A stretch of DNA of 46,280 nucleotides, from NCBI GenBank assembly GCA_016199545.1, contig JACQGN010000087.1:1-46280 (forward strand). Direction: 5' to 3'. A program made the translations under genes and the position numbers. The DNA is from Betaproteobacteria bacterium. Its GTDB lineage: Bacteria > Pseudomonadota > Gammaproteobacteria > Burkholderiales > SG8-41. The notes under the pieces were generated by a model. That model was given only the letters and a program-made list of their open reading frames with translations. It ran no database searches and was not told where the DNA came from. Shown piece after piece: positions 22,995-31,907 of this stretch (positions are counted from its first letter, which is position 1; each line of letters begins with the position of its first letter).

Positions 22995-24257
22995 TCAGAA
23001 CCGCACGCGGGCGTTCGCTGACACCGCGGTGTAATCGTAATCGCGACCAAAGATGTTGGAGTCGCGTTTGCCTGTTTCCGCCGATATGGAGAGGTGGATA
23101 TCGCGCCGCGGCGTATAGCCGGCCCCAAGGTTGATGCCGCGGAACGTGTCTTCGCGTTGGGACGTGCCGGCAAGTATGAACCCGGGATCACCCTCGTAAT
23201 CGCGGTCTTCCCGGATGTACTTTGCCTGAAACACCAGCTTGGACGTCGGCGCCCACGCCGGGCCGAATCCCCAGCCCTGGCCCAGGATGTAGCTCGCGGA
23301 AACGTCTTCCGTCGAGCGGATTTCACGCCAGGCCGCGAAATTAAGGCGCGTCTTCGGCGCGACGAACCAGTCGTAGCTGGCGCGCCCGGTAACGCCGTCG
23401 AAGTCGCGCTGGGAAACCTGGTCGTGCTCACGCCAGGTGTAACCGAGCCTGCCATCGAACGTGGACTTCCCGGTGACCATCCAATGCACTACACCGCTCA
23501 CCTCGGTTTCCTTGTAGGTGTTGTCCACCGTGCTGCCCGCGACGACCTCGCGGTTCGGAAAGTCCCCGTCGCTGTATTTCACCTGCCCGCCGACGGAGTT
23601 CCCGGGCGGCGTGACGTAGTCGAGCCCGAGCGTGCCCGAGAGGATGCGCGCGTCGAGCGCCTGACGGGTGGCCTCGTCGTGATCCCATTTCGTCCAATCC
23701 AGGGCGCCGCGGATTTTCCAGCGTGGCGTAAACAGATAACCCGCGCTGGCGAAGGCGCGATCTTCCGTGATCATGTCCTTGATCGGAGCCTGAATTTCAG
23801 CAAGGCTCGAAAGGAAACGCCGCCGGGAATAACCGGCGTCCCCGCTCCATTGATTTCCCGCCTGCCACTTCCACGTGGCGCTGCCGCGGTACGCGGTATG
23901 GTCGAGCACGTCGAAGCGCCGATAGTCGTGCCCCTCGACCCGGACGTCGAACAACAGGCGCTGCCTGCTGATGGGAAGGTTGGCATTGAGACCCACCCCG
24001 AGCCGACCCACAGTGTCAGATTTCTCGGTAGAGCCTATGGTAGGCAGCGGATTGGTGCCGTCGGACAACCGGAATGGATTGCTGTCGCGGTAGGCGCCCC
24101 CGAAAACTGAAAATCGTACCCGCCGCTCGTCGGGTTCCAGAGGATATGCGGGGAACTTCCCTTCCTCGGGCCAGTACATCTCGTCGAGGTTCTGCAGGCC
24201 CGACGCTGCCTGCGGAAAACACAGAATCACAATTGCCGCGATGGTTCTTCGGTTCAT
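22995..24257 (-). CDS. EpsL-like outer-membrane beta-barrel of the exopolysaccharide locus
   Basis: A 420-residue exported protein. Residues 1-22 are a signal peptide. The rest alternates short amphipathic strands (VRFSVFGGAYRDSN, RLLFDVRVEGHDYRRF, RASYDWFVAPKTRLNF) and ends in ...NARVRF, the terminal aromatic signal recognised by the BAM machinery. Proteins of this kind are annotated EpsL in betaproteobacterial EPS operons and are thought to form the outer-membrane path or anchor; direct evidence is limited. The ATG at 24257 follows a strong GAGGAG site; an upstream in-frame start was rejected. It is transcribed divergently from the export operon and has its own sigma-54 promoter. Confidence 0.8.
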   Translation of the reverse strand: MNRRTIAAIVILCFPQAASGLQNLDEMYWPEEGKFPAYPLEPDERRVRFSVFGGAYRDSNPFRLSDGTNPLPTIGSTEKSDTVGRLGVGLNANLPISRQRLLFDVRVEGHDYRRFDVLDHTAYRGSATWKWQAGNQWSGDAGYSRRRFLSSLAEIQAPIKDMITEDRAFASAGYLFTPRWKIRGALDWTKWDHDEATRQALDARILSGTLGLDYVTPPGNSVGGQVKYSDGDFPNREVVAGSTVDNTYKETEVSGVVHWMVTGKSTFDGRLGYTWREHDQVSQRDFDGVTGRASYDWFVAPKTRLNFAAWREIRSTEDVSASYILGQGWGFGPAWAPTSKLVFQAKYIREDRDYEGDPGFILAGTSQREDTFRGINLGAGYTPRRDIHLSISAETGKRDSNIFGRDYDYTAVSANARVRF

Positions 24258-24289
24258 TCTTTTCTCCTCGGCGTGAGTTACCCACTGCA

Positions 24290-24306
24290 TGCGAAATCCA
24301 TGCCAA
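24290..24306 (-). promoter_or_regulatory. Sigma-54 promoter of the EpsL-like gene
   Basis: Read on the minus strand, TTGGCATGGATTTCGCA matches the -24/-12 consensus with two mismatches. GG and GC keep the required 10-base gap. Transcription would start near 24278, giving a leader of about 20 bases that contains the ribosome site. Confidence 0.6.
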
Positions 24307-24448
24307 TGCAGTTGTCTCCAATATGCATCGTTCTTAATCCGTCGGGTACTGTTCCCGGCCGTTTTCGTCCAGTTACGGGCTTCATTTCTCCTTTTCTGTT
24401 GTATTCATGTCAACTCTACCCTGATGTACCGTCTTGCTTCCGTGCGAC

Positions 24449-24466
24449 AGTCGTCCAATCGCGACA
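24449..24466. promoter_or_regulatory. Activator dyad AGTCG-N8-CGACA
   Basis: Nine of ten bases fit TGTYG-N8-CGACA. Its centre is about 154 bp upstream of the GG of the minus-strand sigma-54 promoter at 24290-24306. It begins exactly 65 bp before the next dyad. Confidence 0.55.
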
Positions 24467-24513
24467 CGAAAATGGCCAGAAAATCATATTGCTTGGGGTG
24501 CCCTTTCGTTTCG

Positions 24514-24531
24514 TGTTGCCCATTAACGACA
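24514..24531. promoter_or_regulatory. Activator dyad TGTTG-N8-CGACA
   Basis: All ten bases fit the shared pattern. It starts 65 bp after the dyad at 24449, repeating the paired spacing seen at 11329/11394 and 12531/12596. It could serve the minus-strand promoter or both divergent promoters. Confidence 0.58.
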
Positions 24532-24785
24532 TGATTGGAGGAATTGCGACCTATCGTTCACATTCCAACTTCACCCTACTTCGCCTTCCACCATGGAATA
24601 CATCACGTGCACCGGGACTGTGAAGAATTGAAGCCGAACTGCTTTGAGAACATCGCAGATGCTGGAATCCGTGCACGGGCCCGGGACATACTGTCCGATC
24701 GCCGCTTTCTCCCGCGCTCGGTTCGCCCCCGTCGCGGACTCGAAAATTCCTCCGGCCCGATCCGAAACAACACATACCCCCGACC

Positions 24786-24803
24786 TGTCGTTCGACGCCG
24801 ACA
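24786..24803. promoter_or_regulatory. Activator dyad TGTCG-N8-CGACA (perfect) of the export operon
   Basis: A perfect dyad centred about 96 bp upstream of the GG of the sigma-54 promoter at 24888. I looked 65 bp to either side and found no good partner, so at this promoter the dyad appears single. Confidence 0.6.
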
Positions 24804-24855
24804 CAAACGGCGTGAAATCCGGCCACGCAGGCGGCATACCGCGACACCCAGGCAA

Positions 24856-24868
24856 ACAAGCTATTGAT
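24856..24868 (-). promoter_or_regulatory. IHF-like site ahead of the export promoter
   Basis: On the minus strand GATCAATAGCTTG fits the IHF consensus WATCAANNNNTTR except for the first base. It lies between the activator dyad and the -24 element, where IHF normally bends DNA at sigma-54 promoters. A 13-base degenerate match can arise by chance. Confidence 0.35.
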
Positions 24869-24887
24869 CTTTAACGGACCGGGGGGA

Positions 24888-24904
24888 ATTGGCACGAGAC
24901 TTGC
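24888..24904 (+). promoter_or_regulatory. Sigma-54 promoter of the export and assembly operon
   Basis: TTGGCACGAGACTTGCC matches the -24/-12 consensus at every specified position except the last (C for A/T). GG is at 24890-24891 and GC at 24902-24903. Transcription should start near 24915, ahead of the phosphoglycosyltransferase gene. This is the best of the four sigma-54 matches. Confidence 0.82.
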
Positions 24905-25028
24905 CACCCGTCATGCGTCCCGCGCGGGTGGTTACTCTCTGCAACACCGGCGGTAAGTCACGTTGGTATTCGCTTTTCGTGCGCCCTGCATGAGGTATGA
25001 AACAACACATTCGGGTAATGGATCCGGC

Positions 25029-26438
25029 ATGAGTACGTTGGCAACTGAATATCCACCGGTCGGCACCGAACTGCCACTGGTCGCGCTCGTCAGGACCCTG
25101 CTCGCCCCCGCGGTGTGCGTGCTGACCCTGGCGCTGTGCCTTGCCGCCTATCACGAGCCGCTGGCGCCACGCCACATGACGCTCGCAGTGGTCGTATTTC
25201 TCCTGTCGATCTGGGTCTTCGGCGAGCTGCCGCTCACAAACGGCCGTTCGAAACTGTCCTTCCTGCTGCCCGGACGTGCCATCCTGGCCGGTTGGTTCAC
25301 GGTCATCGGGATCCTGCTGTTCGCGGCGTTCGTGACCAAGGTGTCTGCCTTGTATTCGCGCGCAGCCGTGCTGACCTGGTTCGTTGTCACGCCGTTCGCG
25401 CTTCAGTTTGCGCAGGAGCTTGCGCGCCTCTTGCTGCACCGGCTGGTTTCATCGAGTGCGGCGGGACGCATCAAGGTGGTCGTCGGCGTCAACGATACTG
25501 CGCGCAAGCTGGCAAGCCGCATTCGCGAGGATCCGTGCATGGGCACGGTTGCGGGCTATTTTGACGACCGCGCCGGCGAGAGGCTCGGGGGCGTGAAACC
25601 GCAGGACATGATAGGCAGGCTCGCGAACGTCGCCCCGAGCGTCAAGCGCCACGGCATCGACGTCGTCTACATCACGCTGCCGATGACGCGCGACCCGCGT
25701 ATGATGCGCCTGCTCGACGAGTTGCGGGACACCACGGCGTCGATCTACTTCGTGCCAAGCACCCTGCCGTTCGAGCCGATCCAGGCGCGCCTCGATTACA
25801 TCGGGGGGGTCCCCGTAATCGCCGTCTGCGAAACGCCGTTTTGCGGCATCAACGGCGTCCTGAAACGGGCATTCGACCTCGTGGTCGCGAGCGTGGTCCT
25901 GCTGCTGATCTGGCCGCTGATGCTCGCGATTGCCATCAGCGTGAAACGCTCCGCGCCCGGACCGGTGCTGTTCAAGCAGCGGCGCTACGGGCTCGATGGC
26001 AAGGAGATTCTCGTCTGCAAGTTCCGCACGATGACGGTTTGCGAGGACGGGAACCGCATCGAGCAGGCAACGAAGAATGACCGCAGGATCACGCCGCTCG
26101 GCGCCCTGCTGAGGCGGACCTCACTGGATGAGCTCCCCCAGCTCTTCAACGTGCTCGCGGGCTCCATGAGCATCGTGGGACCGCGACCCCACGCGGTGGC
26201 GCACAACGAAGAGTATCGCGGATTGATCGACGGTTACATGATCCGCCACAAGGTGAAGCCCGGCATTACCGGCTGGGCCCAGGTCAACGGGTGCCGGGGC
26301 GAGACAGAGACAGTCGACAAGATGAGAAAGCGCATCGAGTATGACCTCGACTACCTCAAGCACTGGTCGGTGTCGCTCGATCTCTGGATCCTCGCGAGAA
26401 CCGCCTGGGTCGTGGTGAATGACCGCAACGCTTACTGA
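25029..26438 (+). CDS. Undecaprenyl-phosphate sugar phosphotransferase (WcaJ/EpsB-like primer enzyme)
   Basis: A 469-residue polyprenyl-phosphate phosphoglycosyltransferase that places the first sugar-1-phosphate, usually glucose or galactose, on undecaprenyl phosphate in the inner membrane. Four N-terminal membrane segments lie within about residues 15-125. A soluble CoA-binding-like domain follows (about 140-260). A re-entrant helix (FDLVVASVVLLLIWPLMLAI) then leads into the catalytic domain: GPVLFKQRRYGLDGK, CKFRTM, TSLDELPQLFNVL, SIVGPRPH. The start is uncertain: ATG 24990 is in frame but has no ribosome site. First gene of the operon driven by the sigma-54 promoter at 24888. Confidence 0.93.
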   Translation: MSTLATEYPPVGTELPLVALVRTLLAPAVCVLTLALCLAAYHEPLAPRHMTLAVVVFLLSIWVFGELPLTNGRSKLSFLLPGRAILAGWFTVIGILLFAAFVTKVSALYSRAAVLTWFVVTPFALQFAQELARLLLHRLVSSSAAGRIKVVVGVNDTARKLASRIREDPCMGTVAGYFDDRAGERLGGVKPQDMIGRLANVAPSVKRHGIDVVYITLPMTRDPRMMRLLDELRDTTASIYFVPSTLPFEPIQARLDYIGGVPVIAVCETPFCGINGVLKRAFDLVVASVVLLLIWPLMLAIAISVKRSAPGPVLFKQRRYGLDGKEILVCKFRTMTVCEDGNRIEQATKNDRRITPLGALLRRTSLDELPQLFNVLAGSMSIVGPRPHAVAHNEEYRGLIDGYMIRHKVKPGITGWAQVNGCRGETETVDKMRKRIEYDLDYLKHWSVSLDLWILARTAWVVVNDRNAY

Positions 26439-26459
26439 ACCTGTATGGGGGCTGCTCAC

Positions 26460-27359
26460 ATGTTCCGGCAAATCGCGGCTGTCCTTGTGCTCCTGGTCCA
26501 CTGCCTGTCGATTGCCGCCTGCGCGCAGGCGCCTGCGCGGGTGACGCAACGCGAATCCCCTCCGCGCCAGGCGACACCCGCTTCCGTCGCGCCCGCCCCA
26601 CAGACGGATGCCGCGGCAACGGCGGCGCCCTCAACCGGTGAATATCGGCTCGGGCCGGGGGACGTGATCAAGGTGACGGTTTACAACCATCCGGACCTCG
26701 CCACGGAAACCGAGATCTCGCTCGGCGGACGCATCGGATTCCCGCTGGTCGGAGAGGTGGCGGTCGGCGGGATGACGCGAAGCGAGGCCGAGAAAGCGAT
26801 TTCGGGGAGCCTCGGCACAGGAGGCTTCGTGCCCAATGCCCATGTCAATCTGCTGGTTGCGCAGTACCGGAGCCAGCAGGTTGCAGTGATGGGCGAAGTG
26901 AACAAGCCGGGCAACTATTCGATCACCAAGGCGACCAGCGTGACCGAGCTGCTGGCGATGGCGGGCGGCATCACCGCCAAGGGCTCGAACGTGATCACGA
27001 TCACGCGCAAAGACGGGAACGGCGGCGCGGTGCAGCGGGAGATCGACGTCAAGAAGCTGCTTGCGGGCAACGCGGCGGCGAACCTGCGCCTCGGCAGCGA
27101 TGACATCATCTTCGTGCCGCCGATGCCGGTGTTCTACATCTACGGCGAAGTGCGGCAGCCCGGGTCCTATCCCATCGCATCGGAGATGACGGTGCGGCAG
27201 GCGCTCTCGGTCGGGGGCGGACTCACCCTGCGCGGATCCGAGCGCGGCATCCGGCTCGAACGCAAGGGCAAGGACGGCAAGATGCAAACCCGTGGCGCCT
27301 CGCTCGCCGACAGACTGCAGGCGAACGACGTCGTGCACGTTCCCGAGGGCTGGTTCTAG
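26460..27359 (+). CDS. epsE: Wza/EpsE-like polysaccharide export lipoprotein
   Basis: A 299-residue outer-membrane export lipoprotein. The signal peptide ends in a lipobox SIAAC, so Cys near residue 20 is lipidated. A Pro/Ala-rich linker precedes the export domain: YRLGPGDVIKVTVYNHPDL, then GRIGFPLVGEVAVGGMTRSEAE. Two SLBB domains follow (VAVMGEVNKPGNYSI...LLAMAGGI; FYIYGEVRQPGSYPI...ALSVGGGL). Such proteins form a ring through which the polymer leaves the cell. It is shorter than E. coli Wza, as EpsE proteins are. ATG 26445 is an alternative start. Confidence 0.92.
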   Translation: MFRQIAAVLVLLVHCLSIAACAQAPARVTQRESPPRQATPASVAPAPQTDAAATAAPSTGEYRLGPGDVIKVTVYNHPDLATETEISLGGRIGFPLVGEVAVGGMTRSEAEKAISGSLGTGGFVPNAHVNLLVAQYRSQQVAVMGEVNKPGNYSITKATSVTELLAMAGGITAKGSNVITITRKDGNGGAVQREIDVKKLLAGNAAANLRLGSDDIIFVPPMPVFYIYGEVRQPGSYPIASEMTVRQALSVGGGLTLRGSERGIRLERKGKDGKMQTRGASLADRLQANDVVHVPEGWF

Positions 27360-27391
27360 CGGTGCAGACATAGGAAGAGTGGGGACGCATC

Positions 27392-28864
27392 ATGAATTTC
27401 GGGCAATTTCTGACCATACTTCGCGCGCGCAGGGCATTGATCCTGATGGTCGTATTGATCGTCGTCGCCAGCGTGGTCGGCGCGACGATGCTGATGCCGC
27501 TGCGCTACCAGGCGACGGCGAGCGTGGTCATCGATCCCAAATCGGCGACCATGGCAGCGGGAACGGCCTACCTCACGGGCCGGGCAGACGACGTCATGTC
27601 GACCCAACTCGACATCATCGCGAGCCCCGCTGTCGCGATCAAAGTGGTCGAAGCGCTCGGCCTCGAGCGCAGGCGCGACATCGCCGAGCTGGTGGCGGAC
27701 GCGAACCCGTTGAGCAGGGCATGGCGGTCGGTTTCCCGCCTGTTCGCCGACGATGAGGCGTCGGCTCCGCCGGACCTCAAGGAATGGATTGCGGGGCACC
27801 TGTTGCGCAACCTGCAGGTGAGGTCCAATCGCGACAGCCGCTTGATGCGGATTACCTATTCCGCGCCGGAAGGCGGGTTTGCCGCCGCTGCGGCAAATGG
27901 CTTCATCAAGGCGTATCTCGAGACCGTGCTGCAATTGCAGGTCGGGCCCGCGAAACAGAACGCCGAATTGTTCGACCAGCAAAGCACGGGACTGCGGCGA
28001 AAGCTCGAGCAGGCGGAGGCCAAGTTATCGGCATTCCAGCAGGAAAAAGGCATCGTGGCGACCGACGAGCGCATGGATTTCGAGACCGGCCGCCTGAGCG
28101 AATTGTCGGGGCAGCTCGCCATGGCGCAGTCACAGTCGTACGAGAGCCATGCGCGACAGCGGCAGTTGCGCGACTATCTGGGTGGCGGCAAGGGCGCGGC
28201 ACCCACGGAGGTCATGACCAGCCCGGTCGTGCAGCAGTTGCGCCAAAACATCGCGGAGCGCGAAGCGAAGCTGGGTGAGCTGTCGAAGCGGATGGGCCCG
28301 AACCATCCTCAGCATCAGTCCGCTTCCACGGAGCTCGCGCAGTTGCGCACCCAGCTCAATGACGAGATGCGCGCAGCCGCCCAGGGCGCGCTCACCAGCT
28401 CGGGCGTGGCGCCCCAGCGCGAGGGCTCGTTGCGCGGGGCCCTGGAGCAGCAGCGGTCCCGCGTGCTCAAGCTCAAGAACGACCGTAACACGCTCGCGAT
28501 GCTGATGCGTGAGGTGGACGGCGCGCGCCAAGCCTATGACGCCGCGACCCAGCGCTTCACCCAGGCCCGGATTGCAGGCGATGCGGGCCAGGCGAGTGGA
28601 GCGGTGGTCGATTCGGCAGCCCCCCCGACCCGGCCGGCCGGCCCGAAGATGTGGCTGAACGCGGCCATCGCACTAGCGGCCGGCGTCGCGTTGGGTGTAG
28701 GTATCGCGCTCCTCTGCGAAACCGTGAACGGCTTCGTGCGCTCGGAACGGGACATCGTCGAAATACTCGGCGAGCCCGTGCTTGCCGTTCTGGCCCCGAA
28801 GGGCAGCAAGCGAACCGTGCAGTACATCGCGGGGCCCACCATCTACTCGCTGCCACGACCTTGA
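27392..28864 (+). CDS. epsF: EpsF/Wzz-like chain-length determinant
   Basis: A 490-residue inner-membrane polysaccharide co-polymerase. Transmembrane helix 1 is at about residues 15-37 and helix 2 at about 423-445, with a long periplasmic coiled-coil region between them (ELFDQQSTGLRRKLEQAEAKLSAFQ and later heptads). The proximal Wzz pattern YQATASVVIDPK follows helix 1. It lacks its own kinase domain; the next gene supplies it. The partner kinase and this protein together set chain length during Wzy-dependent export. It begins 32 bases after the export lipoprotein gene. Confidence 0.92.
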   Translation: MNFGQFLTILRARRALILMVVLIVVASVVGATMLMPLRYQATASVVIDPKSATMAAGTAYLTGRADDVMSTQLDIIASPAVAIKVVEALGLERRRDIAELVADANPLSRAWRSVSRLFADDEASAPPDLKEWIAGHLLRNLQVRSNRDSRLMRITYSAPEGGFAAAAANGFIKAYLETVLQLQVGPAKQNAELFDQQSTGLRRKLEQAEAKLSAFQQEKGIVATDERMDFETGRLSELSGQLAMAQSQSYESHARQRQLRDYLGGGKGAAPTEVMTSPVVQQLRQNIAEREAKLGELSKRMGPNHPQHQSASTELAQLRTQLNDEMRAAAQGALTSSGVAPQREGSLRGALEQQRSRVLKLKNDRNTLAMLMREVDGARQAYDAATQRFTQARIAGDAGQASGAVVDSAAPPTRPAGPKMWLNAAIALAAGVALGVGIALLCETVNGFVRSERDIVEILGEPVLAVLAPKGSKRTVQYIAGPTIYSLPRP

Positions 28865-28874
28865 GGATCCAGTC

Positions 28875-29762
28875 ATGATGAAAAGCGTCGTCGGAGCCCG
28901 CGAACCGGTCCTGCAACCTTCCAGGATCAGCCTGGAAGACCGGACGATCGGCCGCATCCTCGTCGACATGGGGAAGTTGAGACCGCGGGACATCGACCGG
29001 GTATTCACCCTGCACCGGCAGAAAGGCATACGGTTCGGCGAGGCGGCGCGCAGACTGCGACTCGTCAAGGACGCCGACATCCAGCAGGCCCTGTCGGTTC
29101 AGTTCGACTATCCGTACCTCAAGTCCGGCCACAGCGCCCTGGGTCCGGACCTGGTCTCAGCACACCAGCCGTTCGACTTGCAGGCAGAAGCGCTGCGCGA
29201 CCTGCGTACGCAGCTGCTGCTTCACTGGGTCGGTTCCGACCACAAGGTGCTGGCGATTGTCAGCGCCGATGCGAAGGATGGTCGAAGTTACGTCGCAGCG
29301 AACCTGGCGGTCGTGTTCGCCCAGCTCGGCGAGAAAACGCTGCTGATCGACGCCGATATGCGCTTTCCCCGGCAGCATCGGATATTCGGCCACGGAAATG
29401 GGCCGGGGCTCGCGCAGGTGCTCGCAGGACGCGCGGGTATCGACGCCGCGGAACGGGTGTCGTATTTCGACGACCTGTGGCTGCTCTCCGCCGGCGCCGC
29501 ACCCCCCAATCCGCTCGAACTGCTGAGCCGCACGGGATTCACGCGCCTGCTGGACGAGACGCGTGCGCAGTTCACTGTCGTGGTCGTCGATACGCCCGCG
29601 GCCACCCGCGGGTCCGACGCGAGAATCGTGGGCGCACGCGCTGACGGGGTCCTCGCCATCGCCCGCCAGAATCGGACGCGGCTCAGAGATCTCGAGGGCC
29701 TGTGCCGCGCGATGAATGTGAACGGCGCCCGGCTCGCGGGCACCGTACTGAACCTCGTCTAG
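28875..29762 (+). CDS. epsG: EpsG-like BY-kinase with an N-terminal GspE/MshE-type domain
   Basis: A 295-residue cytoplasmic tyrosine-kinase-like ATPase that pairs with the preceding EpsF. Residues about 20-85 form a GspE-N/MshEN-like domain ([20 protein letters not shown]...FGEAARRL). In other proteins this motif binds cyclic di-GMP. Residues about 110-295 are the ParA/BY-kinase domain. Its P-loop reads [14 protein letters not shown], with Arg where most have Lys. Walker A' is [11 protein letters not shown] and Walker B VVVVDTPA. The C-terminus lacks the tyrosine cluster of canonical BY-kinases. The ATG follows GAGGA by 8 bases. Confidence 0.88.
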   Translation: MMKSVVGAREPVLQPSRISLEDRTIGRILVDMGKLRPRDIDRVFTLHRQKGIRFGEAARRLRLVKDADIQQALSVQFDYPYLKSGHSALGPDLVSAHQPFDLQAEALRDLRTQLLLHWVGSDHKVLAIVSADAKDGRSYVAANLAVVFAQLGEKTLLIDADMRFPRQHRIFGHGNGPGLAQVLAGRAGIDAAERVSYFDDLWLLSAGAAPPNPLELLSRTGFTRLLDETRAQFTVVVVDTPAATRGSDARIVGARADGVLAIARQNRTRLRDLEGLCRAMNVNGARLAGTVLNLV

Positions 29763-29827
29763 CCATGAGCGCGCTCCTTACGGCGCGAGCGTCGGCAGGC
29801 GCGCCGCACGGTGTGCAGGGAGTTCAT

Positions 29828-30946
29828 ATGGAAAAAAGGGCATTGATTACGGGGATTACCGGCCAGGACGGCGCTTACCTCGCGGAGTTCCTTCTGGAAA
29901 AGGGCTACGAGGTGCATGGCATCAAACGCCGCAGTTCTCTCTTCAACACCGAACGCATCGATCACCTGTATCAGGACCCGCATGTAAAGAAACGGCGCTT
30001 CGTGCTGCACTACGGGGACATGACCGACACCAGCAGCCTGGTGCGCGCCGTCCAGCTCATCCAGCCCGACGAAATCTATAACCTCGCTGCGCAAAGCCAC
30101 GTCGCAGTCTCGTTCGAGGAGCCCGAATACACTGCCAACGCCGACGCCCTCGGCGCGCTGCGCCTGCTTGAAGCCATACGCATACTCGGGCTGGAGCGCC
30201 GGACGCGGTTCTACCAGGCATCCTCTTCGGAGCTCTTCGGCAAGGTGCGTGAATCCCCTCAGCGCGAGACCACGCCGTTCTATCCGCGCAGCCCGTACGC
30301 CGCCGCCAAACTCTATGCCTACTGGATCACAGTGAATTACCGCGAGGCATACGGCATCTACGCGTGTAACGGCATCCTCTTCAATCATGAATCGCCCAGG
30401 CGCGGGGAAACGTTCGTCACGCGCAAGATCACACGTGCCCTCGCGCGCATCAGCCTCGGTCTGCAGGACTGCCTTTATGTCGGCAACCTCGACGCGAAAC
30501 GGGACTGGGGCCACGCGCGCGACTACGTCGAAATGCAGTGGCTGATGCTCCAGCAGGACAAGCCCGACGATTACGTCATTGCCACCGGCGAGCAGTACTC
30601 GGTGCGCCGGTTCATCGACGCGGCAGCGGGGGAACTCGGCATGACCCTGAGCTGGGAAGGCGTGGGGCGTGACGAAGTGGGCGTCGTCGCGGGCGTGCGC
30701 GGCAATCTCGCGCATGGCGCCGACATCGGTCAGACGATCGTGCGGGTCGATGGCCGCTATTTCCGTCCGACGGAAGTCGACTCTCTGCTGGGCGACGCAA
30801 CCAAGGCACAACGCCAGCTCGGCTGGCGGGCGAGGACGAAATTCGACCGACTGGTCGCCGAGATGGTGCGTGAGGACTATCGCATCGCGCAACGGGACAG
30901 CATTGTGAAGAGACATGGATATCGCGTACTCGAATACCAGGAATGA
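29828..30946 (+). CDS. gmd: GDP-mannose 4,6-dehydratase
   Basis: A 372-residue extended SDR enzyme that converts GDP-D-mannose to GDP-4-keto-6-deoxy-mannose. It binds NADP at [19 protein letters not shown]. Further family markers are [45 protein letters not shown] (catalytic Ser/Thr and Glu) and [15 protein letters not shown] (Tyr-x3-Lys). [16 protein letters not shown] is the GMD-specific loop. The ATG at 29828 follows a GGGAG site. The gene overlaps fcl by 32 bases. It takes GDP-mannose made by manC in the upstream operon. Confidence 0.97.
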   Translation: MEKRALITGITGQDGAYLAEFLLEKGYEVHGIKRRSSLFNTERIDHLYQDPHVKKRRFVLHYGDMTDTSSLVRAVQLIQPDEIYNLAAQSHVAVSFEEPEYTANADALGALRLLEAIRILGLERRTRFYQASSSELFGKVRESPQRETTPFYPRSPYAAAKLYAYWITVNYREAYGIYACNGILFNHESPRRGETFVTRKITRALARISLGLQDCLYVGNLDAKRDWGHARDYVEMQWLMLQQDKPDDYVIATGEQYSVRRFIDAAAGELGMTLSWEGVGRDEVGVVAGVRGNLAHGADIGQTIVRVDGRYFRPTEVDSLLGDATKAQRQLGWRARTKFDRLVAEMVREDYRIAQRDSIVKRHGYRVLEYQE

Positions 30947-31907
30947 CGGCATCCGGCAGCACAGCCGCATCTACGTGGCAGGACACCGCGGAATGGTGGG
31001 ATCCGCGCTGGTGCGCCGCCTGCGCGCGAAGGGCTACGCCAACCTGATCGTGCGCACGCGGCAGGAACTCGATCTCACAAACCAGCCGGCGGTGCATCGC
31101 TTCATGGAACAGATGGAGCCCGACTACGTGCTTCTCGCCGCGGCCCGGGTCGGCGGGATTCTCGCCAACAACACCCGGCGTGGAGAATTCCTTTACGAAA
31201 ACCTGATCATCGAGGCAAACGTGATCCATGCGGCGCTGAATGCAGGCGTGCGGCGGCTGATGTTCCTGGGTTCGAGTTGCGTCTACCCTCGCGACTGCCC
31301 GCAACCCATCAAGGAGGAGCATCTGCTCAGCGGGCCGTTCGAGCGCACCAACGAGCCGTACGCGGTCGCCAAAGTGGCGGGCCTCAAGCTGTGCGAGGCG
31401 TTCAACACCCAGTACGGCACGCAGTACGTCTCGGTGATGCCCACCAACCTCTATGGGCCCAACGACAATTTCGACCTGTCCACCAGCCACGTGCTTCCCG
31501 CTCTTGTGCGAAAGGCCCATCTTGCCAGGCAGCAAGGCGCCGCCGCCATGACAGTGTGGGGTTCGGGCACCCCGCGCCGGGAATTCCTGCATGTCGATGA
31601 CCTGGCCGATGCCTGCATTCTGCTCATGGAAATGGGCGTTGCCGAAGGCGTCTATAACATCGGCAGCGGTACCGAGGTTACGATCCGGGAACTGGCCGAC
31701 ATCGTCATGCGGGTGGTGGGATTCACGGGCCGGCTGACATTCGACCCCTCTAAACCGGACGGCATGCTGCGCAAGCTGCTCGACGTGAGCCGGGTGCACG
31801 CGCTCGGCTGGCGGCCGCGTTACGACCTTGAGGAAGGCGTCCGCGTCACCTACCGGTGGTGCATCGAAAATGCGGTGTTCGATGATGCCGAGGCAGTGCA
31901 CGCGTGA
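30915..31907 (+). CDS. fcl: GDP-L-fucose synthase
   Basis: A 330-residue SDR that epimerises and reduces GDP-4-keto-6-deoxy-mannose to GDP-L-fucose with NADPH. Family features are [40 protein letters not shown] (catalytic Ser, Cys), [18 protein letters not shown] (Tyr-x3-Lys) and [14 protein letters not shown]. The start lies inside the end of gmd in another frame. The stop overlaps the flippase start as GTGA, implying coupled translation through the cluster. It predicts L-fucose, or its 6-deoxy relative, in the polysaccharide. Confidence 0.97.
   Translation: MDIAYSNTRNDGIRQHSRIYVAGHRGMVGSALVRRLRAKGYANLIVRTRQELDLTNQPAVHRFMEQMEPDYVLLAAARVGGILANNTRRGEFLYENLIIEANVIHAALNAGVRRLMFLGSSCVYPRDCPQPIKEEHLLSGPFERTNEPYAVAKVAGLKLCEAFNTQYGTQYVSVMPTNLYGPNDNFDLSTSHVLPALVRKAHLARQQGAAAMTVWGSGTPRREFLHVDDLADACILLMEMGVAEGVYNIGSGTEVTIRELADIVMRVVGFTGRLTFDPSKPDGMLRKLLDVSRVHALGWRPRYDLEEGVRVTYRWCIENAVFDDAEAVHA

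Larger units (their letters stand above)
24307..24887. other. Divergent control region of the polysaccharide locus
   Basis: About 580 bases with lower GC than the flanking genes and no supportable gene. A plus-strand reading frame from 24535 (110 codons) and overlapping minus-strand frames have no ribosome site and resemble no protein I know. The region holds three activator dyads and one IHF-like site listed separately. It appears to be the regulatory hub between the EpsL-like gene and the export operon. Confidence 0.5.

Noticed and set aside
24685-24705. GGACA-TAC-TGTCC palindrome as another activator dyad
   Set aside because: The half-sites are in the opposite order and the spacer is 3 instead of 8, so it does not fit the shared pattern.
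24535-24867. A 110-codon plus-strand frame and overlapping minus-strand frames in the divergent control region
   Set aside because: No ribosome site, no recognisable sequence, and it overlaps the activator dyad and the IHF-like site, so it is more likely regulatory DNA.
30612-31901. A 429-codon minus-strand frame opposite gmd and fcl
   Set aside because: Opposes two clear SDR enzymes and has no domain pattern of its own.
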